Part shown: positions 44,677 to 53,850 of the stretch, piece by piece
How positions within the stretch are numbered: position 1 is the first letter of the stretch
Layout of the letters: each line of letters begins with the position of its first letter
From: Brachybacterium sp. YJGR34
GTDB lineage: Bacteria; Actinomycetota; Actinomycetes; Actinomycetales; Dermabacteraceae
Direction of reading: 5' to 3'
DNA length: 64,000 nucleotides
NCBI RefSeq assembly: GCF_003347015.1
Contig: NZ_PNFB01000010.1
Span: 1 to 64,000, forward strand
The notes under the pieces: model-generated
What the model saw: the letters and a program-made list of their open reading frames with translations, nothing else
Databases searched by the model: none
What the model was told of the DNA's origin: nothing
Translations under genes and position numbers: made by a program

Positions 44677-45693
44677 ATGAGCGACGACGCCTTCACCCCC
44701 GCCCCTGATCGCTACGACCACACCCCGTACCGTCGGGCCGGCCGCTCCGGCCTGCAGCTGCCCCCGATCTCGCTGGGCTTCTGGCAGAACTTCGGCGAGG
44801 ACCGCGATCCGCAGTCGCTGCGGGCGATCGTGCGCCGCGCCTTCGATCTCGGCGTCAACCACTTCGACCTGGCCAACAACTACGGACCGCCGCCCGGCAG
44901 CGCGGAGACCCACCTCGGCCGCATCCTCGCGCGGGACTTCGCACGCCACCGCGGCGAGCTGGTGATCTCCACCAAGGCCGGGTACCGCATGTGGGACGGC
45001 CCCTTCGGCGACGGCGGCTCCCGCAAGTACCTGCTCGACTCGCTGGACCAGTCCCTGGCCCGCCTGGGCCTGGATCATGTCGACGTCTTCTACCACCACC
45101 GCGAGGACCCGGACACCCCGCTCGAGGAGACCATGGGCGCCCTCGCGCAGGCCGTCCGCAGCGGCCGGGCGCTGTACGCGGGGGTCTCGAACTACTCCCC
45201 CGAGCGGACCCGGCAGGCCGCCGCCCTCCTCGCCGACCTCGGCACCCCGCTGGTCCTCCACCAGCCCTCGTACTCGATGTTCAACCGGCACGTCGAGGAC
45301 GGCCTGCTGGCGACCGTCGACGAGCTCGGCGTGGGCGTGGCCGCCTTCTCCCCGCTGCAGCAGGGACTGCTGACCAACCGATACATGTCCGGCGTCCCGC
45401 AGGCCTCCCGCGCGGCGGGCTCCTCGACCTCGCTCAGCGAGCGGCAGGTCACCGATCCGGACTACCAGAAGCGGGTGCGGGCCCTGTCCGAGATCGCCCA
45501 CGAGCGCGGGCAGAGCCTCGCCCAGCTCGCGCTCGCCTGGGTGCTGCGGAACCCGCAGGTCACCACCGCGCTGGTGGGTGCCTCCTCGGTCCGCCAGCTC
45601 GAGCAGAACATCGAGACCCTGCAGAACCTCGCCTTCGCCGACGAGGAGCTCGCCCGCATCGACGAGCACGCCGTCGACGGCACCGGCCGCTGA
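44677..45693 (+). CDS. Aldo/keto reductase, YghZ/MgrA type
   Basis: 338-aa NADPH-dependent (beta/alpha)8 reductase. The catalytic tetrad is visible as Asp/Tyr in HFDLANNYGPP, Lys in ISTKAGYRMWDG and His in VFYHHREDP. The insertion MWDGPFGDGGSRKYLLDSL marks the YghZ (L-glyceraldehyde 3-phosphate reductase) group. Likely detoxifies aldehydes such as methylglyoxal. Monocistronic, leaderless, ended by a strong hairpin. Confidence 0.9.
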   Translation: MSDDAFTPAPDRYDHTPYRRAGRSGLQLPPISLGFWQNFGEDRDPQSLRAIVRRAFDLGVNHFDLANNYGPPPGSAETHLGRILARDFARHRGELVISTKAGYRMWDGPFGDGGSRKYLLDSLDQSLARLGLDHVDVFYHHREDPDTPLEETMGALAQAVRSGRALYAGVSNYSPERTRQAAALLADLGTPLVLHQPSYSMFNRHVEDGLLATVDELGVGVAAFSPLQQGLLTNRYMSGVPQASRAAGSSTSLSERQVTDPDYQKRVRALSEIAHERGQSLAQLALAWVLRNPQVTTALVGASSVRQLEQNIETLQNLAFADEELARIDEHAVDGTGR

Positions 45694-45698
45694 ACGCC

Positions 45699-45739
45699 CG
45701 CGGGCGGGCACCGACCGCTGTGGTCGATGCCCGCCCGCG
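45699..45739. terminator. Bidirectional terminator hairpin
   Basis: Perfect 12-bp inverted repeat (45699-45710 and 45728-45739) between the convergent aldo/keto reductase and ppc genes. Confidence 0.8.
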
Positions 45740-45758
45740 ACGTCGTCGGCCCCGCGGA

Positions 45759-48587
45759 TCAGCCGGTGTTCTTGAGCCCCGCGGCGATCCCGTTGATCGT
45801 GGTCAGCAGCGCACGCTGCAGCTCCGGATCGAGCTGGCCGCCGTCGGCGGTGGCCGCACGAGCGCGCTGCAGCATCGCGACCTGCATGTAGGAGATCGGA
45901 TCCAGGTAGCGGTCGCGGACGGCGAGGGTGCGCTTGAGGATCGGCTGGTTGTCCAGCAGCTCCAGCACCCCGGTGAGGCGCTCGATCTCCGCGACCGACA
46001 GCTCGTACTCCGCCTTGATCCGCTCGAACAGGGGCCACAGCCGCTCCGGCACCAGGGAGTGCACGTAGTGGGCCGCGATCTGCATGTCGGTCTTGGCCAG
46101 CGTCATCTCGACGTTGCTGATGACCGTGCGGAAGAAGTGCCAGTTGCGGTACATCTCGTGCAGATCCGGCTCGAGACCCGCCTCGCGGGCCGCCTTCAGG
46201 CCGGAGCCCGCACCGAACCACCCGGGCACGATCTGGCGCGACTGGGTCCAGCCGAACACCCACGGGATCGCCCGCAGTCCGTCCAGGCCCTTCTCGGAGG
46301 TCGCCCGCTTCGAGGGGCGCGAGCCGATGTTGAGGTCTCCGAGCTGCTCGACCGGGGTCGAGGTCACGAAGTACTCCGGCAGATCCGGATCGTCCGCCAG
46401 GGTGCGGTAGCGGGTGTAGGCGGCGTCGGAGACCGTCTGCATCACCTCGCCGAAGCGGTCCAGCGTCTTCTCCGGCGTGCGCGGCGAGGTGTGGAGCGCG
46501 GAGCCCTCGAGCACGGCCGCCAGCGACAGGTCCAGGTTCTCCCGGGCCAGCGTGGGCAGCATGTACTTGTCGGAGATGACCTCGCCCTGCTCGGTGAACT
46601 TGATCTCGCCCTCGAGCACGCCGTAGGGCTGCGCGAGGATCGCATCGTAGGTGGGGCCGCCGCCGCGGCCGACGGAGCCGCCGCGCCCGTGGAACAGACG
46701 CAGGGTGACGCCGTGGCGGGCCGCGGCATCACGCAGACGGCGCTGGGCCTGGTGGATCTCCCACTGGCTCGTCATCACGCCCGAGTCCTTGTTGCCGTCG
46801 GAGTACCCGAGCATGACCTCCTGGAAGTCGCCGCGCAGGCGCACGATCTCCCGGTAGGAGGGGTCGCTGAGCAGCTCGTCGAGGATCTCGTCGGCGTGGC
46901 GGAGCTCGGCGACCTCCTCGAGCAGCGGGGCGAAGCTGATGTCCGCCCGGTTCTGCTCCCCGCCGGAGAGGGAGACCAGCCCGGCCTCGCGGGCCAGGAG
47001 CGCCGCGGCGAGCACGTCGTCGGCGCCGTGCGTCATCGAGATGATGTAGGTCTCGATGCAGGAAGGGCCGTAGAGGCGGTGCGCGCCGCGGATCTCGCGG
47101 AACACGTTGTAGGTGGTGCGCGTGGAGTCGTCGAGGATCGTCGAGTCGTCGTCGAGCGCGGAGCCGACGAGGGGACGACGGCTCGCGAGCTCGGCCGAGA
47201 GCACGGTGGTCCGCTCCGCACGGCTCAGCTCCGCGTAGGGGCGGTCCAGCTCCCCCACCCGGTCCACCAGGCGCGCGACGACCTCGTGATGCTTCTCGGA
47301 GTGCTCGCGCACGTCGAGGATCGCGAGGTTGAGGCCGGAGCCGGCGAGCACCTGCTGGGCGATCGAGAGGGCGCCGTCGGCCGCGCGGACGCCGCCGTGG
47401 CGGGCGAGCGCCTCGCGCAGGATCCGGAAGTCCTCCTGCATCTCCTCGTTGTCGCCGTAGTCGCGGCCGTGCACGTGGGCCTCCCCGGCGCGGATCCGCT
47501 CCCGGGTGGCGCGCAGCTTCGCCCGCATGGTGCCGAGCTTGAGCCGGTAGGGCTCCTGGTCGAAGAGGCGCTGCTGCTCCGCGTCGACGTCCGAGCTGAA
47601 GGCGAGGTCCTGCTCGAGACTCGCCCGCAGCTGCTCGTCGTCGCCCGTGAGGTCGCTGGAGACGGACAGCTCGAGGATCAGCTCGGAGATGGTCTCGATC
47701 GCGATGTCGATCGCGGCCTCGGCCTGGAGCTGGAGGACCTCGCGGGTGACCTCCGCGGTGACGTACGGGTTGCCGTCTCGATCGCCGCCGATCCAGGAGC
47801 CGAAGCGCAGCGGCACCTGGCCCTCACGCAGGTCCGCGCCGTGGCTGCGCAGCTCGTCGCGCAGCTCGTCGAGGAACTCGGGCATGGTCACGCGGTAGAG
47901 CTGGCGCAGGTAGTACAGGACGTTGCGGGCCTCGTCCTGCGGGGTGGGGCGCTGACGGCGCAGCTCGTCGGTCAGCCACAGCGACTCCACCAGTTCGGCG
48001 AGGTCCCGGTCCTGGCGCCGCCGCTCGGGCGTGCCCTCCTCGGTCTCCTCGCCCAGCAGGTCCGAGATGCCGCGCAGCTTGGTCAGCACCGCCCGGCGCG
48101 AGGCCTCGGTGGGATGGGCGGTGAAGATCAGGCGCACGTCGAGGGAGTCCACGGCCTGCTGCAGGCCCTCGGAGCCGAGCTCCTCCTCGACGGCGCGCAC
48201 GGTGCGGGGCACCCACGACTCCGAGGAGGGGCGCGCATCCAGGGCCCGCACGCGGTAGACCTGCTCCGCGGCGTTGGCCAGCAGGAAGTACTGGGTGAAG
48301 GCGCGGGTCAGCGCCGTGGCCTGCTCGGTGGGCAGCTCGGCCAGACGGGACTGGACGTCACGGGCGTCGCCGTCGGTATCGGCCGACTTCGCGGCCTTGG
48401 CGAGCGTGCGGACCTGCTCGACGAGATCGAGCAGCTCCTGGCCGTGCTGGTCGGCCAGCGTGCGGCCGAGCAGCGTGGACAGACGGCGGACCGTCGCCCG
48501 CAGCGGGGCATCGATATGGGGGTCGTCGCCGACGACGGGGAACTCGCTCGTCAAAGTGGGGACGGCGATGGCGTCGGATTCTGGCAC
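45759..48587 (-). CDS. ppc: Phosphoenolpyruvate carboxylase
   Basis: 942-aa anaplerotic enzyme that carboxylates PEP to oxaloacetate. Catalytic signatures are present in order: FTAHPTEASRR (His), WIGGDRDGNPYV, MLGYSDGNKDSG and FHGRGGSVGRGGGPT. The C-terminus is the expected NTG. Length is slightly above the E. coli enzyme. The GTG start at 48587 is fixed by AGGAGG a few nt upstream; a longer in-frame extension to 48668 lacks PEPC character. Confidence 0.97.
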   Translation of the reverse strand: MPESDAIAVPTLTSEFPVVGDDPHIDAPLRATVRRLSTLLGRTLADQHGQELLDLVEQVRTLAKAAKSADTDGDARDVQSRLAELPTEQATALTRAFTQYFLLANAAEQVYRVRALDARPSSESWVPRTVRAVEEELGSEGLQQAVDSLDVRLIFTAHPTEASRRAVLTKLRGISDLLGEETEEGTPERRRQDRDLAELVESLWLTDELRRQRPTPQDEARNVLYYLRQLYRVTMPEFLDELRDELRSHGADLREGQVPLRFGSWIGGDRDGNPYVTAEVTREVLQLQAEAAIDIAIETISELILELSVSSDLTGDDEQLRASLEQDLAFSSDVDAEQQRLFDQEPYRLKLGTMRAKLRATRERIRAGEAHVHGRDYGDNEEMQEDFRILREALARHGGVRAADGALSIAQQVLAGSGLNLAILDVREHSEKHHEVVARLVDRVGELDRPYAELSRAERTTVLSAELASRRPLVGSALDDDSTILDDSTRTTYNVFREIRGAHRLYGPSCIETYIISMTHGADDVLAAALLAREAGLVSLSGGEQNRADISFAPLLEEVAELRHADEILDELLSDPSYREIVRLRGDFQEVMLGYSDGNKDSGVMTSQWEIHQAQRRLRDAAARHGVTLRLFHGRGGSVGRGGGPTYDAILAQPYGVLEGEIKFTEQGEVISDKYMLPTLARENLDLSLAAVLEGSALHTSPRTPEKTLDRFGEVMQTVSDAAYTRYRTLADDPDLPEYFVTSTPVEQLGDLNIGSRPSKRATSEKGLDGLRAIPWVFGWTQSRQIVPGWFGAGSGLKAAREAGLEPDLHEMYRNWHFFRTVISNVEMTLAKTDMQIAAHYVHSLVPERLWPLFERIKAEYELSVAEIERLTGVLELLDNQPILKRTLAVRDRYLDPISYMQVAMLQRARAATADGGQLDPELQRALLTTINGIAAGLKNTG

Positions 48588-48732
48588 GGGGCCTCCTGAA
48601 GGTCGGCACACCATGGAGCGGCCGCCGACAGCAGAAGGCGACCGCCACGGCGCGGAACGAACGGGCACAGACTATCGCGCGGATCCACCGCTCCCCGAGG
48701 CGATCAGTGGGCGGACGGAACCGGCGGGCCGT

Positions 48733-49540
<808 letters not shown>

Positions 49541-49548
<8 letters not shown>

Positions 49549-50185
49549 GTTTCTTCTCCAGTCGTCGGATCAGGAGGGACATCGGATAGCTCGCGGCCAG
49601 GAAGATCAGGCCCGCCATCGTGATCGGCTCGGTGTACCGGTAGGTGTTGGCGCCGTAGTTCTGCGCCTGGTTGACCATCTCGGAGATGAAGATGACGATG
49701 AGGAAGGGCGTCTCCTTGAACATCGAGATCGCGTAGTTGCCCAGGGCCGGCAGGGTGTTGCGGACGGCCTGGGGGATGACGATCGCGCGCCAGGTGCGTG
49801 CCCGGGGCAGCGACAGCGCGGTCGCCGCCTCCCACTGGCCCTTGGCGACGGAGTCGATGCCCGCACGGTAGACCTCGGCCATGTAGGTCGTGTAGTGGAT
49901 GCCCAGCACCCAGATGCCGATGGTGAGAGTCTCGAAGAACTGCGAGAGCACCAGGTTCGCGAACACCAGCTGGACCACCAGCGGTGTCATGCGGATGAAC
50001 TCGACGGCCCCGGTCACGGGTAGGCTGAGGATCCTCGGCGCGGTGCGGCGCACGATGGCGACGACCAGCCCGAGCACGACGGCGATCAGGGTGCCCAGCA
50101 GCGTGGCCAGCAGCGTGACCTTGAAGCCCTCCAGGAGGGCGGGGAGTGCGGCGGCCGCGTGCTCCCAGCTCCAGATGTCGCTCAT
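49541..50185 (-). CDS. ehuD: Ectoine/hydroxyectoine ABC transporter permease (EhuD-like)
   Basis: 214-aa His/Glu/Gln/Arg/opine-type permease with five TM helices and the coupling loop EAATALSLPRARTWRAIVIP. ATG 50185 overlaps the stop of the ehuC-like gene (ATGA). The assignment to ectoine rests mainly on the binding protein in the same operon. Confidence 0.82.
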
Positions 50186-50946
50186 GCGAGCTCACCTCCG
50201 ATCTGCTTCCGGCCCGGGGAGCGGAAGAGCTGCCCGAGGGACTCGCGCAGGCTCGGACCGCGGCCGATCCGATGCTTGGCACGGATCTCCAGGGCGTTCA
50301 TGAAGGCGACCAGCACCCAGGCGATGACGAAGTACGCCAGCAGGCCGAACCCGAAGGCGTACCAGGTGCCGGTGGTCCGCCGCAGCTGGTCGACCTGGAA
50401 GTAGAGATCGTGCAGGGTGATCATGCTGACGATGGCCGTGCCCTTGAGCAGCTGGATCAGCAGGTTCGACAGCGAGGGGATCATGAGCGCCCAGGCCTGG
50501 GGCACGATGACGCGGAACATGCCGCGCAGCGGGCTGAGGCTCAGCGCGCTGATCGCCTCGTACTGGCCCTTCGGGACCGAGCCGACCGAGCCGCGCACCA
50601 CCTCAGCGCCGTAGGCGCCGTAGTTCAGCGACAGCGCCAGGACGCCGCAGAACAGCGGGTCCAGCTGCCAGCCCAGCAGGGGCAGCACGAAGAAGAACCA
50701 GAACAGCTGGACCACGAGCGAGGTGCCGCGGAAGAACTCGACGACGATGCGGGCCGCGATGCGCACGGCGGCGAGCTTCACGCTCTGCGCCAGGCCGAGG
50801 ATCATCGCGATCGCCATCGCCCCGAGCGCTCCGAGCACCGTCAGCTGGACGGTGACCAGGATCCCCTCGAGGATCACGGGCATGCGGGCGACGAGAGCCT
50901 CGGTGTTGATCCCGAAGTTCTCGACGAAGTCGGTCAGACCGCCCAT
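50182..50946 (-). CDS. ehuC: Ectoine/hydroxyectoine ABC transporter permease (EhuC-like)
   Basis: 254-aa permease of the same family, with coupling loop EAISALSLSPLRGMFRVIVP. It begins GGLTDFVENFGINTEALVAR and carries five TM helices. The gene follows the binding-protein gene after 88 bp containing a stem-loop. Forms the transmembrane heterodimer with the EhuD-like protein. Confidence 0.82.
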   Translation of the reverse strand: MGGLTDFVENFGINTEALVARMPVILEGILVTVQLTVLGALGAMAIAMILGLAQSVKLAAVRIAARIVVEFFRGTSLVVQLFWFFFVLPLLGWQLDPLFCGVLALSLNYGAYGAEVVRGSVGSVPKGQYEAISALSLSPLRGMFRVIVPQAWALMIPSLSNLLIQLLKGTAIVSMITLHDLYFQVDQLRRTTGTWYAFGFGLLAYFVIAWVLVAFMNALEIRAKHRIGRGPSLRESLGQLFRSPGRKQIGGELA

Positions 50947-50978
50947 CGGTGCATCACCTCCGCGGTGGACGCACGCGG

Positions 50979-51003
50979 AGCGCGCCCCGGGACGGGGCGC
51001 GCT
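50979..51003 (-). other. Intercistronic stem-loop between ehuB and ehuC
   Basis: Perfect 11-bp GC-rich inverted repeat (50979-50989 and 50993-51003) with a 3-base loop, 32 bp after the ehuB stop. It is well placed to attenuate transcription or protect the 3' end of ehuB mRNA so that binding protein is made in excess over permease. Confidence 0.65.
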
Positions 51004-51034
51004 GCGTGTGGTGCGATATCAGAACAGGGGCGGG

Positions 51035-51958
51035 TCACTGCAGCGAGGACAGATCGCCCGAGCACAGGAGCTCGGCCGTCATCTCCTCGGGCGGCAGCTC
51101 CGCCTCGGTGAAGCCGAACTCGCCGACGATGGACAGGTAGCGCTCGGGATCGCCGATGATCTCGGCGAGCTTCTCGTTGTAGGCGTCCAGCAGCGAGGTG
51201 TCCTCCTGGCGGAAGACGGTGCCGCCGGCGCCGTACTGCTTGACCCCGTCGATCTCGGCGACGAAGCTCTCGGTCACCTCGACGTCGACGTTGGAGTTCT
51301 CGGCCAGCCAGTTCAGCGAGATCGCGGTGAGCGCGAAGGCGTCCGCGTTGCCGCTGTTCAGGGCGTCCACGCCGTCCTGCGGGCCGCCCACCTCGATGGA
51401 GTCCAGACCCAGGTCCTCGGCGTAGCTCGACTCGATGGCGCCCGTCATGGTGGCCACGGTGAGGCCCGAGTCCACGAAGGACTGCATGTTGGTCAGGCCC
51501 TCGGGGTTGCCGGTCGGCACCATGAGCGCGGTCGTGTACTGGAACTCCGGCTCGCTGAAGGCCGCCTCGGCGCAGCGCTCGGGCAGGATCGACATGCCGG
51601 CGCTGATGGCGTCGAACTGCTGGGCGTTCAGACCCGGGATCAGCGATCCCCAGTCGGTGAGCGTGCCCTCGACCTCGGCGATGCCGAGCTCGCCGAAGAT
51701 CTCGCGGTGCAGCGCGACGGTGGCGCCGGTGAGCTCGCCGTTGTCGTCGAAGCTGTAGGGCGCCTCGCCCGCGAAGCCGACCGTGATCTTCCCGGCCTCC
51801 TGCAGGCGGGAGAGGAGATCGCCGCCGCCGGCGTCGCTGGCACCGGAGCCACCGTCGCCGCCCCCGGTCTCGGTGCGGCTGCAGGCGGCGAGGCCGCCCA
51901 GTGCGGCGGCGGACAGGACCAGCCCGCTGCCATGGATGAAGCTGCGGCGGTTGTGCAT
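51035..51958 (-). CDS. ehuB: Ectoine/hydroxyectoine-binding lipoprotein (EhuB-like)
   Basis: 307-aa cluster-F binding protein. Signal region HNRRSFIHGSG is twin-arginine-like and the lipobox is LAAC. The mature part has GFAGEAPYSFDDNGELTG, LTDWGSLIPGLNAQQFDAIS and AGMSILPERCAEAAFSEPEF, which agree closely with EhuB family sequence patterns I remember. It would deliver ectoine or hydroxyectoine as osmoprotectant or nutrient. No ectoine degradation genes are nearby, so an osmoprotective role is more likely. Ribosome site AGGGAG precedes ATG 51958. Confidence 0.85.
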   Translation of the reverse strand: MHNRRSFIHGSGLVLSAAALGGLAACSRTETGGGDGGSGASDAGGGDLLSRLQEAGKITVGFAGEAPYSFDDNGELTGATVALHREIFGELGIAEVEGTLTDWGSLIPGLNAQQFDAISAGMSILPERCAEAAFSEPEFQYTTALMVPTGNPEGLTNMQSFVDSGLTVATMTGAIESSYAEDLGLDSIEVGGPQDGVDALNSGNADAFALTAISLNWLAENSNVDVEVTESFVAEIDGVKQYGAGGTVFRQEDTSLLDAYNEKLAEIIGDPERYLSIVGEFGFTEAELPPEEMTAELLCSGDLSSLQ

Positions 51959-52030
51959 GGAGATGCTCCCTCGGCGTTCTCGATGATTCGCGTGCGGTGC
52001 GGCCGTGGCGCGGGGCCCGGCGCGGCGGGT

Positions 52031-52057
52031 CTCGTGACTCGTGACTCGTGACTCGTG
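52031..52057. repeat. 7-bp tandem repeat CTCGTGA, 3.9 copies
   Basis: Four consecutive units (52031, 52038, 52045, 52052), the last lacking its final base. It directly abuts the candidate operator. Confidence 0.9.
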
Positions 52058-52091
52058 TCTGACAATCCGATGATCCGGACGTCAGATACAC
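52055..52091. promoter_or_regulatory. Candidate operator for the GntR/FCD regulator
   Basis: Imperfect inverted repeat GTGTCTGAC (52055-52063) ... GTCAGATACAC (52081-52091), with a 17-bp centre. It sits between the divergent transporter operon and regulator. Confidence 0.4.
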
Positions 52092-52317
52092 GACTACGCT
52101 AGCGGTCTCGGCGGGCTCGTTCGGGACCTGCGGCACCTATCGTGATGGTGTCGTGACCCGCCCGACGGGGACGGAAGGCTCCAGATTCTCCTGTGACCTG
52201 CATCGACAGCGGGTGTGACAGCGATGACTCTGCACCGACACGGATCCCGCCGCCCCATGCCGGATGATGAGACGACGCCGCGCGGGCACAACGCCCCCGG
52301 AGCACAGGAGGATGCCG

Positions 52318-53115
52318 ATGCCCCGCCAGGAGACCGTCCGGCTGCCGCTGATGCAGCCGATCCGCCGCCCCTCGATCATCGACCAGGCCGAGCTCGAGCT
52401 GCGCAATGCGATCTACACCGGCGATCTCCGCCCGGGGGACACCGTCCCGGAGGTGCAGGTGTCCAAGCAGATGGGCATCTCCCGCTCCTCGCTGCGGGAG
52501 GCCTGCCAGCGCCTGGTCCGCGACGGGCTGCTCACGCAGGTGCCCGGACGCGGCCTGTTCGTCACCACGATGGACGCCGCGGCCATGTCGCAGTTCATCG
52601 ACTACCGCCTGGGCATCGAGATGCAGGCCGCCTCCATCGTCGCGGACCGCGTGCAGGAGCTGCGGGCCGCCGGGGACGAGCTGGGAGCCGCGGCGCTGCT
52701 GGCCCCGCTGCGCGCCTGCCTGGAGCGGGTCCGCACGGCCCTCGCCGCCGAGGAGGTGATCGAGGCCGGGAACGCCGACCTCGACCTCCATCAGCAGCTG
52801 GCCGAGCTCTCGGGCAACCGTTTCCTGGCCAGCGCGATGAACACCATCGTGATCCTCACCCGGATGGGGAGCTTCTCCGATCCGCGCGGCTACGGCGTGC
52901 GCGCGGACCTCACGACCACGCACGAGACGCTCCTGGAGGCGCTCGACGGGGGCGACGCCTCCCGGGCCCGGGCCCTGCTGCGGGAGAACCTGCGGGAGTT
53001 CGCCGGCCGCCTGCGCGCCGGGGAGGACGAGCAGGAGGTCGTGCGGGATCCGGATCTGCTGGAGTCCGACGGCCCCGAGTGGACCACCATCGGCGAGAAC
53101 GGCTCGCCCGTCTGA
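52318..53115 (+). CDS. GntR-family (FadR/FCD) transcriptional regulator
   Basis: 265-aa regulator. N-terminal winged HTH at ~20-85 (IIDQAELELRNAIYTGDLRP, VSKQMGISRSSLREACQRLV, GLFVTTMDAAA) and a C-terminal helical FCD ligand domain. The FCD metal-binding residues are plausibly in NADLDLHQQLAELSGN and TTTHETLLEAL. Divergent from the ehu-like operon and so its probable regulator. Start ATG 52318 is 6 nt after CAGGAGG; ATG 52312 is too close to it. Confidence 0.88.
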   Translation: MPRQETVRLPLMQPIRRPSIIDQAELELRNAIYTGDLRPGDTVPEVQVSKQMGISRSSLREACQRLVRDGLLTQVPGRGLFVTTMDAAAMSQFIDYRLGIEMQAASIVADRVQELRAAGDELGAAALLAPLRACLERVRTALAAEEVIEAGNADLDLHQQLAELSGNRFLASAMNTIVILTRMGSFSDPRGYGVRADLTTTHETLLEALDGGDASRARALLRENLREFAGRLRAGEDEQEVVRDPDLLESDGPEWTTIGENGSPV

Positions 53116-53122
53116 GCGGACG

Positions 53123-53170
53123 CGAGAAGGCCCCTCCCCCGCGGTGATCCGCAGGTGAGGGGCCTTCTCG
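53123..53170. terminator. Terminator hairpin after the GntR gene
   Basis: Perfect 14-bp inverted repeat (53123-53136 and 53157-53170) with a 20-base loop, starting 7 bp after the stop and just before the 3' end of tRNA-Ser. It can serve both strands. Confidence 0.8.
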
Positions 53171-53174
53171 TCGG

Positions 53175-53263
53175 CGGAGACGAGAGGATTTGAACCTCCG
53201 AGGCGATTGTAGTCGCCTACTCCCTTAGCAGGGGAGCGCATTCGGCCGCTCTGCCACGTCTCC
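53175..53263 (-). tRNA. tRNA-Ser (anticodon GCT)
   Basis: 89-nt tRNA on the minus strand: acceptor GGAGACG/CGTCTCC, anticodon stem CTCCC/GGGAG with loop CTGCTAA giving GCT, a long class II variable arm with stem GGCGA/TCGCC, and T loop TTCAAAT. CCA is not encoded. Confidence 0.95.
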
Positions 53264-53344
53264 TGATGCCGCGCGATCACGGCATGCCGATACAGCATAC
53301 GGGAGCATGGCGGGTGCTCCCAACGTGAGAGCGAGCAGATCACG

Positions 53345-53842
53345 TCACATCTGGGCGGCGCCCGGGCCCAGACCGAGCTTCTCCTGCAGCAGCGCGATGT
53401 GCCTGGGGGTCCCCACGCGGTACTTCACGAAGGTCAGGACGCCCTCGGCGTCGATCGCGAAGGTCGAGCGGATGGTGCCCTGGACCAGCCGTCCGTACAT
53501 GTTCTTCTCGCCCCAGGCGCCGTAGGCCTCCATGACGGCGTGGGACTCGTCGGAGGCCAGGGCGTACGGGAGCTCCTGCTCGGCGACGAAGCGGTCCAGC
53601 TCGGGCACCGGATCCGGGGAGATGCCCACCACCCGATAGCCGGCGTCGAGGAACATCTGATGGCTGTCGCGCAGGTCGCAGGCCTGCTTGGTGCACAGCG
53701 AGGTGTTCGCGGCGGGATAGAACCACAGCAGCGCGGGCGCACCGCGCAGCGACGCGAGGCTCACCCGCCCTCCTCCGGCGGTGGGGAGGTCGAGGGCGGG
53801 GGCGGGCTCGCCCACGGCGAGCTTCACGGGTGCGGGGGACAT
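53345..53842 (-). CDS. bcp: Peroxiredoxin, BCP/PrxQ type
   Basis: 165-aa thiol peroxidase reducing hydrogen and organic peroxides. The peroxidatic site is FYPAANTSLCTKQACDLRD with C50 and the likely resolving C55 five residues on, as in atypical 2-Cys BCP. YGAWGEKNMYGR and TIRSTFAIDAEG are also typical. The ATG at 53842 is 8 bp after the channel gene's stop, with AGGAG overlapping it, so both are cotranscribed. Confidence 0.93.
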   Translation of the reverse strand: MSPAPVKLAVGEPAPALDLPTAGGGRVSLASLRGAPALLWFYPAANTSLCTKQACDLRDSHQMFLDAGYRVVGISPDPVPELDRFVAEQELPYALASDESHAVMEAYGAWGEKNMYGRLVQGTIRSTFAIDAEGVLTFVKYRVGTPRHIALLQEKLGLGPGAAQM

Positions 53843-53850
53843 GACTCTCC

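Larger units (their letters stand above)
51959..52317. other. Divergent regulatory region between ehuB and the GntR gene
   Basis: 359 bp with a 7-bp tandem repeat (52031-52057), an adjacent imperfect palindrome (52055-52091) and AT-richer patches. It must hold both promoters. I could not place -35/-10 pairs with confidence. Confidence 0.5.

Noticed and set aside
44991..48599. Plus-strand open frame of about 1200 codons opposite ppc
   Set aside because: Antisense shadow of PEP carboxylase; no domain character.
53175..53263. tRNA-Ser and tRNA-Thr as prophage attachment sites
   Set aside because: No integrase, phage genes or repeated 3'-end tRNA fragments are seen near either tRNA.
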